A stretch of 32,108 bases of DNA from an uncultured Clostridia bacterium (GCA_946531435.1 CAMNAO010000019.1:1-32108); one strand, 5' to 3'; counted from the stretch's first letter, positions 20,710-29,586 are shown. The notes: generated from the sequence alone by a model not told the origin. Numbers and translations: made by a program.

Positions 20710-22118
20710 TTTAAGAATTCTTCATTCACATAGTCGTTGTCATACATATCCCGCATGGCGAAGAACCGGGGATGATCCCGCCAGCCGCCATAGGTGGCCC
20801 CGCATTGAAAGGCCCGAAAGACCACGGTGTCCGGGTGTAGACGGTTCATCTCCTCAATGAATTCGTCGGGGCACTTGGTTTCGCTGAGCCAGAGCCGCTG
20901 GATGCAGTCCATCTGCAAAAACGGCGTAAAATCGGTGATCCCGATGCAGTAGAAAAGGTTGATGTCCCAGAGGTGCTCAAGGCCCGTAAGCGGAGTGATA
21001 TCGGTGATATCATAGTTTTTGAAAAGCTCCAGGTACCGCAGCTCCTTCAGATTGGCAAGAGGGCTGAGATCAGAGACCTTGTTGTCCGCCAGAATCAGGA
21101 TCCGAAGGTTTTCCAGCTCTCCGATGCGGGTGATGTCCGTAATGGCCTGATGGCCCAGGTCCAGCGCCACAAGATCGTGGCAGTATTTCAGGACCTCCAG
21201 GTCTTCGCTGGTGATTTTGTTGGGGTTCTCCTGGCTGGACTGGCTGGAAAAGGCCACGGTGTCGGTGCGCAGGGTCCACACATCCATGCTGACGATCCAG
21301 ACGAACTTGACGTCCGGCCTTGCCGCCATCAGCACCTCCATCTCCTCGTTGCTGAGGCCGCAGCCGCACATGTCGAGCTTGGTCAGCTGAGGAAGGAAGG
21401 GCAGGTAGGGAAGCACCGCCTCGGGCCCCTCCAGAGGATTGCCGCCGATATCCAGCTCTGTCGCCGTACTGTCGGCGTCCACGCCGCAGAGGTTAAAGGC
21501 AAAAAGAAGCTCCTTGTCGGGATTGGCCTCGGTAAGGGCAGTCATCTCCTCCGGCGTCATGGGGGTGGAGCGGAGGTCCGCTGACTTCACGTTGGGGAAA
21601 TAACGGAGCAGCGCGGGATCGATGGCGTCCGCGGGCAGCGTATCGCTCATGGCGTCATAGCGCTCCCCGCCCATGGGCACCTCCCACAGGATTTCGCAGC
21701 CCGGCAGGGCGTCGACGAGGGCGTCATGCTCCTCCACGCTGAGCTCATTGCCTTTTAGATTCAAAAAAGTGAGTTCCTTGAAGCCCCGCAGGAAATCAAA
21801 GGAGCTGAGCCCCCTTCCGCTGAGGTCCAGGCGGGTCAGCTGGGGGTAATCGTCAGCCAGGGTTTCCAGGGAATCGGGGAGAGCAAGACCGGAGAGGACC
21901 GAGAGATCCAGCTCCGTCACCGGCGGTTCGGGCTCCGGTTCCGGCTCCGGCTCGGGTTCTGTCTCGGGGACGGCCTCCGCCTGCACCCCGGCTTCGCCCT
22001 CCTGGACCGGCTCTGTTATCGCGTTCTCAGGCGTGGTCCCTTCCTCCCTTGCGCAGGCGCCAAGGAGCAGCAGGGCCAGCAGAAGGGGGAAGAGCAGCTT
22101 GAAAGTGTTTCTCGTCAT
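20706..22118 (-). CDS. Leucine-rich-repeat lipoprotein A, 470 aa
   Basis: From ATG 22118 the signal reads MTRNTFKLLFPLLLALLLLGAC (lipobox LGAC). A Glu-rich linker ends in a Glu-Pro hinge (about 57-67), then leucine-rich repeats: early ones near 85-125 (LTRLDLSGRGL, LTFLNLKGNEL) and a strong block near 315-430 (LVALDLGHQAI, LRILILADNKVSDL, LRYLELFKNYDITDI). ATG 22139 overlaps the peptidase stop but has no ribosome site; AGGAG lies 11 nt before 22118, which I prefer. It is the middle gene of a three-lipoprotein operon and a paralogue of the next gene. Confidence 0.88.
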   Translation of the reverse strand: MTRNTFKLLFPLLLALLLLGACAREEGTTPENAITEPVQEGEAGVQAEAVPETEPEPEPEPEPEPPVTELDLSVLSGLALPDSLETLADDYPQLTRLDLSGRGLSSFDFLRGFKELTFLNLKGNELSVEEHDALVDALPGCEILWEVPMGGERYDAMSDTLPADAIDPALLRYFPNVKSADLRSTPMTPEEMTALTEANPDKELLFAFNLCGVDADSTATELDIGGNPLEGPEAVLPYLPFLPQLTKLDMCGCGLSNEEMEVLMAARPDVKFVWIVSMDVWTLRTDTVAFSSQSSQENPNKITSEDLEVLKYCHDLVALDLGHQAITDITRIGELENLRILILADNKVSDLSPLANLKELRYLELFKNYDITDITPLTGLEHLWDINLFYCIGITDFTPFLQMDCIQRLWLSETKCPDEFIEEMNRLHPDTVVFRAFQCGATYGGWRDHPRFFAMRDMYDNDYVNEEFLK

Positions 22119-22135
22119 GGATCCAACCGCTCCTT

Positions 22136-24079
22136 TCATCCCATGGAACGCAGGTGGTTGACCACCGGGCGGCAGACCTCATCCGCCACGCCCTCCTGGG
22201 CGAAGCTTTTCAGGCCGACCTCCTCCAGAAGCTCCATATAGCCGTAGTCGTAGGCGCCGAGACCCAGGATTTCCATGTATTTTTCCAGGGCCGCGTCGGG
22301 ATCCTCCTGCTGAAGGTCCCAGAGCTGCAAAGAGGCCAGGGCGGAGGCTGCGTAGCTGATATAGTAGCAGGGGGACTCAAAGGTGTGATTGATGAAGATC
22401 CAATAGTAGTCATGCAGGGTGGGCTCCGGCTCCCCATATGCTCTGCAGAGGTTGTAATAGACCGTGTTGATCTCATCCAGCGTCATGTCGGGATTGGCGT
22501 AGATGATCCGCTGGAACTCATCCTGGAGACAGCCGGAGATCACGCAGTACAGAAGGTTGAAGAGACACTCAAACTCCAGGGTTTCGCTCTTGCGTCCGAG
22601 GAAATCGGAATAATAGCGCTGGAACATGACCTCCATGCCGGTGGAGTGGATCTCAAAGATATCGTAGCAGCCGCCCTCCAGGACGACATCCCGGCTCTGA
22701 TTCCAATAGGCGTCGCAGGCGTGGCCGAATTCATGGGCGGCGGTGGAGAGGTCATAGAGATCATTGGAGGTGTGGATGAAGATGAAGGGCGCCCGCTGGG
22801 TGGAGATGGTGGTGGTGTAGCCGGCGTTCATCATGCTGCTGTCCCCGTCGATGTGGTAGTAGCCATGGTCGGTGATATACTCCCAGGCCTCCCGGATCCT
22901 GGGGTCCAGCTGCCCGCAGTACGTGCCGATGGTGTTCATGATCTCCTCCCCGCTCTTTTTGTAGGAGGTGTTCCGGCTCCACATGCTGCTGTAATAAAGG
23001 CTGGAATAGAAGGTGGGGGCGACATACTTTTTCACGCTGTCACAGAGGGCCTGGGCGTCCTCCGGGCTGTAATCCCGGAGAAAGACGTTCTCATAGGCAT
23101 AGTCGGCATAGTTGTCATAGCCGTTCAGTTCCGCGATCTTCTGGCGCACCGCCACAAGCTCCAGGAAGGTCTGGCCCACAACGGCGTTCATCTTTCCGGT
23201 AATGCCCTCGTAAATGGCATAGTAGTCGTCGTAATTGAGGGAGGAGCCCATCGGCCCCTGAAGCTTGCTCAGGGTCCACTCCTGATCGTTGTAGGTGTAG
23301 GTGTACCGATCCTGATCGTCCATCTCCTCGAAATAGCGGGCAACCAGCCGGTTTTCCTCCTCCATGAGGTCCTTCTCCTCCTGCTCCTGATCCTCATAGT
23401 CCAGGAAGGTGTCCGCCGCTTCGTCGCCGAGATAGGCCCGGAGGGCGTCCCCGTTGGTCCCGTTCAGGGCGTCCCGCAGGGTGGCGCAGTAGCGGTCCCA
23501 GCAATCATTGGCGTCCTTTTCGCAGGTGGCCTGATCCTCCATGAGTTTCTCGTCAGCAACCGCGTTGCAGTAGGCGATGTAGCAGAGCGTGTAGTTGCTC
23601 TCCACCGCCACATACTCATCATAGAGGGCGTTGAAGGCATCCACCGCCGCCTCGCCGTCGGGGGCGTTCAGCAGCGCGTCACAGAAGCCCTCAAAGCGTT
23701 CGGTGTCGTAGAGGCTGTAACTGAGATCCGCAAAATCGGCCTTCCCGTGAGGAACCTCGGCAAAGGGCACGTGGTCCGTCCAGCCGGGATAGCCGCGGAT
23801 TCCCTGAAGATCGGGCTCTTCGACCTCGGCGGCTGTCTGCTGCTCCTCCTCCGGCGCCTGGGCTTCCGCGGTATCGGCGGCATCGGCGGCGTCAATGGGC
23901 GCGTCGGCTGCCCCGGCATCGCCCTGCGTTTCCGTGTCCTTCTTTTCATGGGAATCCTTGGCGGCTTCCAGGGCGGACTGCAGGGAGGAACCCAGGTCCG
24001 GCTGCCGCGGCCACAGACCGCAGCCTGCGGAGGAGAAAAGAAGGACAAGGGTTAAAAGCATCGCTAAGCATCGTTTCAT
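22136..24079 (-). CDS. Lipoprotein M3-family (oligopeptidase F-like) zinc peptidase, 647 aa
   Basis: Signal MKRCLAMLLTLVLLFSSAGC with lipobox, then a low-complexity acidic Ala/Asp/Glu linker (to about 90), then a helical peptidase domain. The active site is H449-EFGH453 with E476 in EIHSTGME, the M3 arrangement; STQRAPFIFIHTSNDLYDLST before it and FESPCYYISYAASALASLQL near the C-terminus are also typical of M3 enzymes. M3 peptidases usually work in the cytoplasm on short peptides; a lipid-anchored form suggests peptide cleavage outside the cell (inference). ATG 24079 has GGAG 6 nt upstream; ATG 24091 is in frame but lacks a good site. First gene of the operon with the two LRR lipoproteins. 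Confidence 0.92.
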   Translation of the reverse strand: MKRCLAMLLTLVLLFSSAGCGLWPRQPDLGSSLQSALEAAKDSHEKKDTETQGDAGAADAPIDAADAADTAEAQAPEEEQQTAAEVEEPDLQGIRGYPGWTDHVPFAEVPHGKADFADLSYSLYDTERFEGFCDALLNAPDGEAAVDAFNALYDEYVAVESNYTLCYIAYCNAVADEKLMEDQATCEKDANDCWDRYCATLRDALNGTNGDALRAYLGDEAADTFLDYEDQEQEEKDLMEEENRLVARYFEEMDDQDRYTYTYNDQEWTLSKLQGPMGSSLNYDDYYAIYEGITGKMNAVVGQTFLELVAVRQKIAELNGYDNYADYAYENVFLRDYSPEDAQALCDSVKKYVAPTFYSSLYYSSMWSRNTSYKKSGEEIMNTIGTYCGQLDPRIREAWEYITDHGYYHIDGDSSMMNAGYTTTISTQRAPFIFIHTSNDLYDLSTAAHEFGHACDAYWNQSRDVVLEGGCYDIFEIHSTGMEVMFQRYYSDFLGRKSETLEFECLFNLLYCVISGCLQDEFQRIIYANPDMTLDEINTVYYNLCRAYGEPEPTLHDYYWIFINHTFESPCYYISYAASALASLQLWDLQQEDPDAALEKYMEILGLGAYDYGYMELLEEVGLKSFAQEGVADEVCRPVVNHLRSMG

Positions 24080-24150
24080 TTTTGACTCCATATCTTCCCC
24101 ACACTGTGAAGGGGAACGGCAAATCCAGGATCCATCCTGTTTTCCGAATC

Positions 24151-24179
24151 ATTATAGCGTTTTTCCCGCCGGGTGTAAA
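24151..24179 (-). promoter_or_regulatory. Promoter of the peptidase-LRR lipoprotein operon
   Basis: Minus strand: TTTACA (24179-24174), 17-nt spacer, TATAAT (24156-24151). About 65 nt of leader to ATG 24079. Confidence 0.8.
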
Positions 24180-24208
24180 CAGCAAAGAGACGCGGCTGCA
24201 AAAAAACC

Positions 24209-24237
24209 TTGTCTAAGGCGCCGGGACGTGATACAAT
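24209..24237 (+). promoter_or_regulatory. Promoter of mntP
   Basis: TTGTCT (24209-24214), 17-nt spacer, TACAAT (24232-24237). The start would be near 24244, leaving a leader of only about 47 nt. Confidence 0.7.
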
Positions 24238-24290
24238 AAGCGGCGCTTTTGTGATTGGATTCTGTGATGATTAGCGAGGGGGAGATTGCT

Positions 24291-24866
24291 GTGGGCGTGG
24301 GAGAACTGCTGCTTCTGGCTGTGGGTCTATCTATGGATGCCTTTGCTGTGGCGGTCTGCAAGGGGCTGGCCCTGCGGCAGCCCCGCTGGCGGGATGCGGC
24401 GCTTGTGGGCCTGTGGTTCGGCGCCTTCCAGGCCGGAATGCCCCTTCTGGGCTATGCCCTTGGCGCCCGGTTCTCCTCTTATGTACAGATGGTTGACCAT
24501 TGGATCGCCTTTTTTCTGCTGGCGGCCATCGGCGTCAATATGATCCGGGAGGCTGTAAAAGGGGAGGAGGAGACCCTGGACGCGGGCCTTGGCCTCAGGG
24601 CCATGCTGCCCCTGGCAGTGGCCACCAGCATCGATGCCCTGGCGGTTGGCGTGACCTTCGCTTTCCTGGAGGAGGGGAGAAGCTGGATCGGTGTGGGACC
24701 GGCTGTATTAATGATTGGCACCGTCACCTTCTGCCTGTCCGGCCTGGGTGTGCGATTGGGCAGCCATTTCGGCAGCCGGTACGAAAGGCGCGCTCAGCTT
24801 GCGGGCGGCGTGATCCTTCTTCTGCTGGGTCTGCGGATCCTGCTGCGGGACCTCCTGGGCGGATGA
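24291..24866 (+). CDS. mntP: Manganese efflux pump MntP, 191 aa
   Basis: It exports Mn(II) across the cytoplasmic membrane. Six hydrophobic segments form two related halves, each with a conserved Asp motif: LSMDAFAVAVCKGL near the start and SIDALAVGVTFAFL in the middle. I choose the GTG at 24291: GGGGGAG lies 6 nt upstream, and the product then begins like other MntP proteins (GELLLLAVGLSMDAF). ATG 24267 and TTG 24255 are in frame but lack a ribosome site. Many mntP genes sit under a yybP-ykoY Mn riboswitch; the leader here is too short for one. Confidence 0.93.
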   Translation: MGVGELLLLAVGLSMDAFAVAVCKGLALRQPRWRDAALVGLWFGAFQAGMPLLGYALGARFSSYVQMVDHWIAFFLLAAIGVNMIREAVKGEEETLDAGLGLRAMLPLAVATSIDALAVGVTFAFLEEGRSWIGVGPAVLMIGTVTFCLSGLGVRLGSHFGSRYERRAQLAGGVILLLLGLRILLRDLLGG

Positions 24867-24910
24867 ACCTCCGTTTTTTCAGCAGGTATAACAAAAAATT
24901 GAAAAAACTC

Positions 24911-24939
24911 TTGACAAAAGGAAAGAGTGGTGCTTTAAT
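24911..24939 (+). promoter_or_regulatory. Promoter of the T-box/trpB2 unit
   Basis: TTGACA (24911-24916), 17-nt spacer, TTTAAT (24934-24939), located just before the T-box leader. Confidence 0.75.
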
Positions 24940-24945
24940 ACAGAA

Positions 24946-25209
24946 AACCGTTGAAGAAGGGTAAGTAAGTCCCTGCTTCCTCTTACAGAGAGCCGCGGGT
25001 GCTGGAACGCGGCAGAGGGATTCGGACCGAATGGACTTCCGAGGGCGAAGAGAAACGGCATTGCCGGAGTAAATGAGACGGAGCGGCTCTCCGTTAACAA
25101 AGGCCGGCGCATGGAAGTGCGCATAAAGTGGACGCTGTCGCGTCAAGCCGGGTGGCACCGCAGGAGCAGGATCCTGTCCCAGCATTCAATTCTGGGACAG
25201 GATCTTTTT
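24946..25209 (+). promoter_or_regulatory. T-box riboswitch, tryptophan-specific (predicted)
   Basis: The T-box sequence GGGTGGCACCGC (25150-25161) is present, followed by a terminator with a 13-bp perfect stem (25170-25182 with 25192-25204) and T5. Upstream is a Stem I region of about 150 nt containing AGAGAG-like and GGA-rich loops. The likely specifier is TGG at 25032-25034 in the context CCGAATGGACTTCC, which reads Trp. Uncharged tRNA-Trp would stabilise the antiterminator and switch on trpB2. The T-box identity is firm; the specifier placement is by eye and agrees with the gene it controls. Confidence 0.93.
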
Positions 25210-25240
25210 GTTTTGTCCCGCGTCTGAAAGGAGAAAACCT

Positions 25241-26614
25241 ATGTCAACCGAAAAAATCCCCTACAAAATCTATCTCAGCGAAAACGAGCTGCCCACCGCA
25301 TGGTACAATATGCGGGCGGATATGAAGAAAAAGCCCGCCCCGCTTTTGAACCCCGGTACCCATCAGCCCATGACGGCCCAGGAGCTTGGGGGCGTCTTCT
25401 GTGAGGAGCTTGTCAAGCAGGAGCTGGACAACGACACCAGGTTCTTTGAGATCCCCACCGAGATCCGGGATTTCTATAAGATGTACCGTCCCTCACCCCT
25501 GGTGCGGGCCTATTGCCTGGAGGAGAAGCTGAAGACCCCCGCCAAGATCTATTATAAGTTTGAGGGCAACAACACCAGCGGCAGCCATAAGCTGAATTCC
25601 GCCATTGCCCAGGCCTATTATGCCAAGAAGCAGGGCCTCAAGGGCGTCACCACCGAGACCGGCGCCGGTCAGTGGGGCACGGCCCTCTCCATGGCCTGTG
25701 CCTATCTGGGCCTGGACTGCAAGGTCTTCATGGTGAAGGTCAGCTATGAGCAGAAGCCCTTCCGCCGCGAGGTCATGCGGACCTACGGCGCCTCCGTCAC
25801 TCCCTCGCCCTCCACGGAGACCGAGGTGGGCCGCCGAATCCTGGCTGCCCATCCCGGAACCACCGGCTCCCTGGGCTGCGCCATTTCCGAGGCGGTGGAG
25901 GTTGCCGTAAGCACCGAGGGCTATCGCTACGTGCTGGGCTCTGTACTGAACCAGGTGCTGCTGCATCAGTCTGTGATCGGTCTGGAGACCAAGGCCGCGC
26001 TGGATAAGTACGGCATCAAGGCGGATATGATCATCGGCTGCGCCGGCGGCGGCTCCAACCTGGGCGGCCTCATTGCCCCCTTCATGGGCGAAAAGCTCAG
26101 GGGCGAGGCGGACTATGAGATGATCGCGGTGGAACCGGCTTCCTGCCCCAGCTTCACGAGAGGCGTTTATGCCTATGACTTCTGTGACACCGGCATGGTC
26201 TGCCCCCTGGCGAAGATGTATACCCTGGGCAGCGATTTCATTCCCGCCCCCAATCACGCCGGCGGCCTGCGCTATCACGGCATGAGCTCCACCCTGTCCG
26301 AGCTCTATGACCAGGGCCTGATGACCGCCCGCTCCGTCCCCCAGACCGACGTCTTCGAGGCGGCGGAGACCTTTGCCCGGGTGGAGGGCATCCTCCCCGC
26401 TCCGGAATCCTCCCATGCCATCAAGGTGGCCATGGATGAGGCCATCAAATGCCGGGAGACCGGCGAGGAGAAGACCATCGTCTTCGGCCTGACCGGCACC
26501 GGGTACTTTGATCTTGTGGCCTATCAGAAGTTCAATGACGGCCTCATGGACGACTATATCCCCACCGATGAAGAGCTGGCCGCCGCCCGCGCCAAGCTTC
26601 CCAAGGTGGACTGA
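25241..26614 (+). CDS. trpB: TrpB2-type tryptophan synthase beta-like PLP enzyme, 457 aa
   Basis: Fold-type II PLP enzyme condensing indole and serine to tryptophan. PLP lysine K117 is in NNTSGSHKLNSA, catalytic Glu E139 in TETGAGQWG, and the phosphate-binding loop is GGGSN (269-273). The extra N-terminal part (NPGTHQPMTAQELGGVF), the length of about 457 and the KFEGNNTSGSHK variant are typical of the TrpB2 group rather than TrpB1. No trpA or other trp gene is adjacent. TrpB2 proteins are thought to work alone, possibly for indole salvage (inference). AAGGAG lies 7 nt before ATG 25241. Controlled by the Trp T-box upstream and ended by a strong terminator. Confidence 0.94.
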   Translation: MSTEKIPYKIYLSENELPTAWYNMRADMKKKPAPLLNPGTHQPMTAQELGGVFCEELVKQELDNDTRFFEIPTEIRDFYKMYRPSPLVRAYCLEEKLKTPAKIYYKFEGNNTSGSHKLNSAIAQAYYAKKQGLKGVTTETGAGQWGTALSMACAYLGLDCKVFMVKVSYEQKPFRREVMRTYGASVTPSPSTETEVGRRILAAHPGTTGSLGCAISEAVEVAVSTEGYRYVLGSVLNQVLLHQSVIGLETKAALDKYGIKADMIIGCAGGGSNLGGLIAPFMGEKLRGEADYEMIAVEPASCPSFTRGVYAYDFCDTGMVCPLAKMYTLGSDFIPAPNHAGGLRYHGMSSTLSELYDQGLMTARSVPQTDVFEAAETFARVEGILPAPESSHAIKVAMDEAIKCRETGEEKTIVFGLTGTGYFDLVAYQKFNDGLMDDYIPTDEELAAARAKLPKVD

Positions 26615-26635
26615 CAGTTTCCCTTGCATAGAGCA

Positions 26636-26673
26636 AGCCCCGCCACGATGGATGTGGCGGGGCTGTCTTTTTG
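26636..26673 (+). terminator. Terminator of trpB2
   Basis: Perfect 11-bp GC-rich stem (26636-26646 with 26654-26664), 7-nt loop, then GTCTTTTTG. It lies 22 bp after the stop. Confidence 0.92.
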
Positions 26674-26710
26674 AATACCGGTTGACGGAGGATACGGGGC
26701 CGGCGCTGAC

Positions 26711-27922
26711 TCAACGGGCCCCGTAGGGATCGACGACGATTCTTCCGCTGGCGCTGTCCCTGCGGAAAGAGCGCAGGAACTCCCAGGCCAGCTCCCCTAA
26801 GAGCACCGGCGGCCAGTGGGGGAAGTTTTCCACACCGATATAGCGGAAGGCGTTGATCCCCTCCCGGTTATAGCAGTCGATTTCATAGTGCTTGACGCCC
26901 AGGAGCGTCCGGATCTCCTCCTTGTCGCCGTAGAAGCCCAGGGCATGGTGCAGCTCATCCTCCGGGTGATCAAGGTAGGAGAGACAGCGGTCCGCGTCCA
27001 CCCGCTGACAACCCAGGGAATCCAGCCGGGTATTCAGCCTGCCCAGCTTGAAGCGGTTGGGCTCGGTGAAGGCCGGGGGAGAGGGTTTGTCCGCCCGCTT
27101 GCCCACGGGGTTTGTGGGGTCTCTTTCAGGGTCGTTGCCGGGCACCCGGTAGAGATTCATGGGGCCGCCCCCGGACCAGAGCTTGATGGGGCGCCAGAGA
27201 TTCATGGGGAGGAAGTTCAAAAACTCGTACTGTCCCACGATCTGCATGACCGGGACAAAGGCGTCGGTCAGCTCCTCCAGCTCCTGAAGGGTATAGCGCT
27301 TGTCCAGATGATCCCAGTATTGGAAGACCTCCGCGCCGCAGGGGCATACCGCCGCCAACCGCCGGGGCATGCGCAAAAGGGCGGAGTGGGTGGCCTGACC
27401 GCCCTGGGAATAGCCCACCACATAGACCCGCTCGGGGTCCACCTGTTCCTTTTCCAGAAGAAGGTCCAATACCCGTTCCGCATTCTCCCAGCGGGTATCC
27501 TGCAGCATCACGAGATAGAACCGCTCTTTGCCCACCATTTGGCTGAGATGGGTCGAAAACTCATCGGTCTCGATCTGGTTGCCGCCGCCGTGGTGCCAGA
27601 AGATGAGGGGAAGCTTTTCTCCGGCCCTGATGTCCAGGGGTGAAAAGAGGAACCACCGGGTATAGAAGTCCTCGGCATCAAAGAGCTGCTTTCTGACGCC
27701 CTTTTCCCGATAGAAGCGGAGGCAGTCATCTCCCATGGTGTCTTCCTCAAAACGAAAGCGCAGCGCGCCCAGCCGGGCCAGTGCTTCGCCATAGGGCGTG
27801 GAGAGCATCCTGTCGATGTCGCAATCCCCGTTGTGGGAGTGCCTCAGTCCGTGAAGCCAGACGGCGAATTTTTCCCCGGTTTCGGGATTGGTCTCAGGGG
27901 ACCAGAGCGCGGAAACGGACAT
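26711..27922 (-). CDS. Alpha/beta hydrolase, esterase-like, 403 aa
   Basis: Oxyanion-hole motif HHGGG (110-114) and nucleophile elbow GYSQGG (S172) identify a serine alpha/beta hydrolase. The catalytic acid and His are not certain from sequence; H355/H356 (DELHHALGF) and H367 to H385 region residues are candidates. No signal peptide, so probably cytoplasmic. The order of motifs is like PHB-depolymerase/feruloyl-esterase-type enzymes, but the substrate cannot be assigned. ATG 27922 is chosen because GGGAGG lies 8 nt before it; the frame stays open upstream through the promoter. Single gene between convergent trpB2 and the MATE gene, which reads in the same direction. Confidence 0.85.
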   Translation of the reverse strand: MSVSALWSPETNPETGEKFAVWLHGLRHSHNGDCDIDRMLSTPYGEALARLGALRFRFEEDTMGDDCLRFYREKGVRKQLFDAEDFYTRWFLFSPLDIRAGEKLPLIFWHHGGGNQIETDEFSTHLSQMVGKERFYLVMLQDTRWENAERVLDLLLEKEQVDPERVYVVGYSQGGQATHSALLRMPRRLAAVCPCGAEVFQYWDHLDKRYTLQELEELTDAFVPVMQIVGQYEFLNFLPMNLWRPIKLWSGGGPMNLYRVPGNDPERDPTNPVGKRADKPSPPAFTEPNRFKLGRLNTRLDSLGCQRVDADRCLSYLDHPEDELHHALGFYGDKEEIRTLLGVKHYEIDCYNREGINAFRYIGVENFPHWPPVLLGELAWEFLRSFRRDSASGRIVVDPYGAR

Positions 27923-27956
27923 GTACACATCCTCCCGTTCTTTTGATATATGTATT

Positions 27957-27985
27957 ACGATAACACAGAAGGGAAGAATTGGCAA
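27957..27985 (-). promoter_or_regulatory. Candidate promoter of the alpha/beta hydrolase
   Basis: Minus strand: TTGCCA (27985-27980), 17-nt spacer, TATCGT (27962-27957), about 28 nt of leader. Confidence 0.5.
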
Positions 27986-28039
27986 GGGTGTTTTATCGGA
28001 AGGAACCGGGCTGAATGTGGGTATATGCCGATCAGTCCA

Positions 28040-29392
28040 TTACTTCGTATGCTTAAGGCAGCGGTCAAGCCAGCGGCCCCGGTGATAGTAGATGAGGAAG
28101 GTGAGGGCGGTGATGCCCCAGGTAACGGGATAGGAATAACTGACGCCTGCGATGGTGTTCCAGCGGGGTACAACCAGCAGGATCCACAGGATGCGGAGGA
28201 CACAGACGCCCACAAGGCAGATCACCATAGGTACGATGGAATCCCCGGCGCCCCGCAGGGCGTTGGACAGAATCTCCACAAAGACCCAGACCACATAATA
28301 GGGGACGAAGCACCACATCATCACCATGGCCTCCTTCAATACGGCCTCATCGCTGCTGAAGAGCCGAAGCCCCCAGGGGCCGCAGGCCAGGAGAGCGCCG
28401 GAGACGAGAGCGGCAGAGGAGAGGGAGACCAGGGTCCATTGCCGGACGCCGGTACGCATTCGATCGTATTCCCGGGCGCCGAAGCATTGCCCGGTGAAGG
28501 TGCAGATAGCAACGCCGAAGGCGCTGCTGGTGACCCAGTAGAGGCCGTCAAATTTGCTGACCGCGGTCCAGGCTGCCACTGTGGTGGTACCGAAGCTGTT
28601 GACGGAGGCCTGAATGAGAATGTTGGAGAGAGAGTACATGGCGCTCTGGACCCCGGAGGGAAGTCCGATGTACAGGATCCGGCGCAGGGAGCTGCGACGG
28701 ATGCGAAGCTCCCGCCATTGAAGATGACAGGGCCCGTCATTGCGCCGAAGGTGGGACAAGACAAATGCGGCGCTGACGCTGAGAGAGAGCACCGTCGCCC
28801 AGGCCACCCCTGCCACACCCCAGCGGAAGAGGGATACGAAGGCAAGGTCCAGGACGATGTTCAGAGCGCAGCAGATGCTGAGGAACCAGAGGGGACGACG
28901 GGAGTCGCCTACAGCCCGGAGGATACCGGAGCCCACGTTAAAGAGCAGCAGAGGAATGGTGCCGAGGAAATAGATGCGCATGTAGCGGATCGAGTCTGAA
29001 AGGATGTCCTCCGGGGTCTTGACGAGACGCAGTGCCCAGGGCGCCAGCAGCCAGCCCAGGAGCGTCAGAAATCCCCCGATGAGGATACTGAAGGCGAGGA
29101 CGGTATGCTCCGCCTCACTGAGCCGCCGCTGATCATTGGAGCCGAAGTATTGGGAAATGATGACAGAGGCGCCGGAGGCGAGCCCGGTGAAAAAGCCGAT
29201 CACCAGGTTGATAATCACCGCGGGACTGCCGCCCACGGCGGCCAGTGCCCGGGATCCCACGCCCCTGCCCACCACCACGGCGTCCACCGTGTTATACAGC
29301 TGCTGAAACAGCATTCCCAGAAGGACAGGAAAGAAAAAGCGAAAGAGCTTTCCCAGAATGTTTCCCTGCGTCAAATCATTCCGTTCCGACAT
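28040..29392 (-). CDS. MATE family efflux transporter, 450 aa
   Basis: Twelve predicted membrane segments in two halves. The N-terminus (LTQGNILGKLFRFFFPVLLGMLFQQLYNTVDAVVVGRGVG) is highly typical of the clostridial NorM/DinF-like branch; GSGILRAVGDSRRP and EILSNALRGAGDSIVP are the matching motifs at the end of each half. Cation-coupled export of drugs or metabolites; substrate unknown. AAGGAG lies 6 nt before the ATG. Own promoter upstream; no terminator seen before the hydrolase, so some readthrough is possible. Confidence 0.95.
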   Translation of the reverse strand: MSERNDLTQGNILGKLFRFFFPVLLGMLFQQLYNTVDAVVVGRGVGSRALAAVGGSPAVIINLVIGFFTGLASGASVIISQYFGSNDQRRLSEAEHTVLAFSILIGGFLTLLGWLLAPWALRLVKTPEDILSDSIRYMRIYFLGTIPLLLFNVGSGILRAVGDSRRPLWFLSICCALNIVLDLAFVSLFRWGVAGVAWATVLSLSVSAAFVLSHLRRNDGPCHLQWRELRIRRSSLRRILYIGLPSGVQSAMYSLSNILIQASVNSFGTTTVAAWTAVSKFDGLYWVTSSAFGVAICTFTGQCFGAREYDRMRTGVRQWTLVSLSSAALVSGALLACGPWGLRLFSSDEAVLKEAMVMMWCFVPYYVVWVFVEILSNALRGAGDSIVPMVICLVGVCVLRILWILLVVPRWNTIAGVSYSYPVTWGITALTFLIYYHRGRWLDRCLKHTK

Positions 29393-29435
29393 TGGCTTCT
29401 CCTTCCGCGGCCCTTTTTGAGCCGCAAACCATCAT

Positions 29436-29464
29436 ATGATACACCGGGCGGGAGGAGAATACAA
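29436..29464 (-). promoter_or_regulatory. Promoter of the MATE gene
   Basis: Minus strand: TTGTAT (29464-29459), 17-nt spacer, TATCAT (29441-29436). Confidence 0.6.
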
Positions 29465-29520
29465 GGGCCGAATCGGCGGATTTCGACCGGGAAATCTCTT
29501 AGGAAACCGTCAAAAGAGTG

Positions 29521-29576
29521 GAAAAAGCAGCCGCCCCGGAGGATCCTTCCGATGGAGGGATTCCGGGGCGGCTGCT
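29521..29576 (-). terminator. Terminator of trxB
   Basis: 15-bp perfect stem (29526-29540 with 29562-29576) with more pairing inside the loop, and a T run on the minus strand at 29526-29522. It starts 10 bp past the trxB stop. Confidence 0.92.
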
Positions 29577-29586
29577 GTTGTTTGCT

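Noticed and set aside
19168..20733. 521-residue plus-strand open frame
   Set aside because: Shadow of the LRR lipoprotein; high GC keeps the opposite frame open and no motif is present.
22154..24055. 633-residue plus-strand open frame
   Set aside because: Shadow of the M3 peptidase; the hydrophobic, Val/Gly-rich product is an artefact of the antisense codons.
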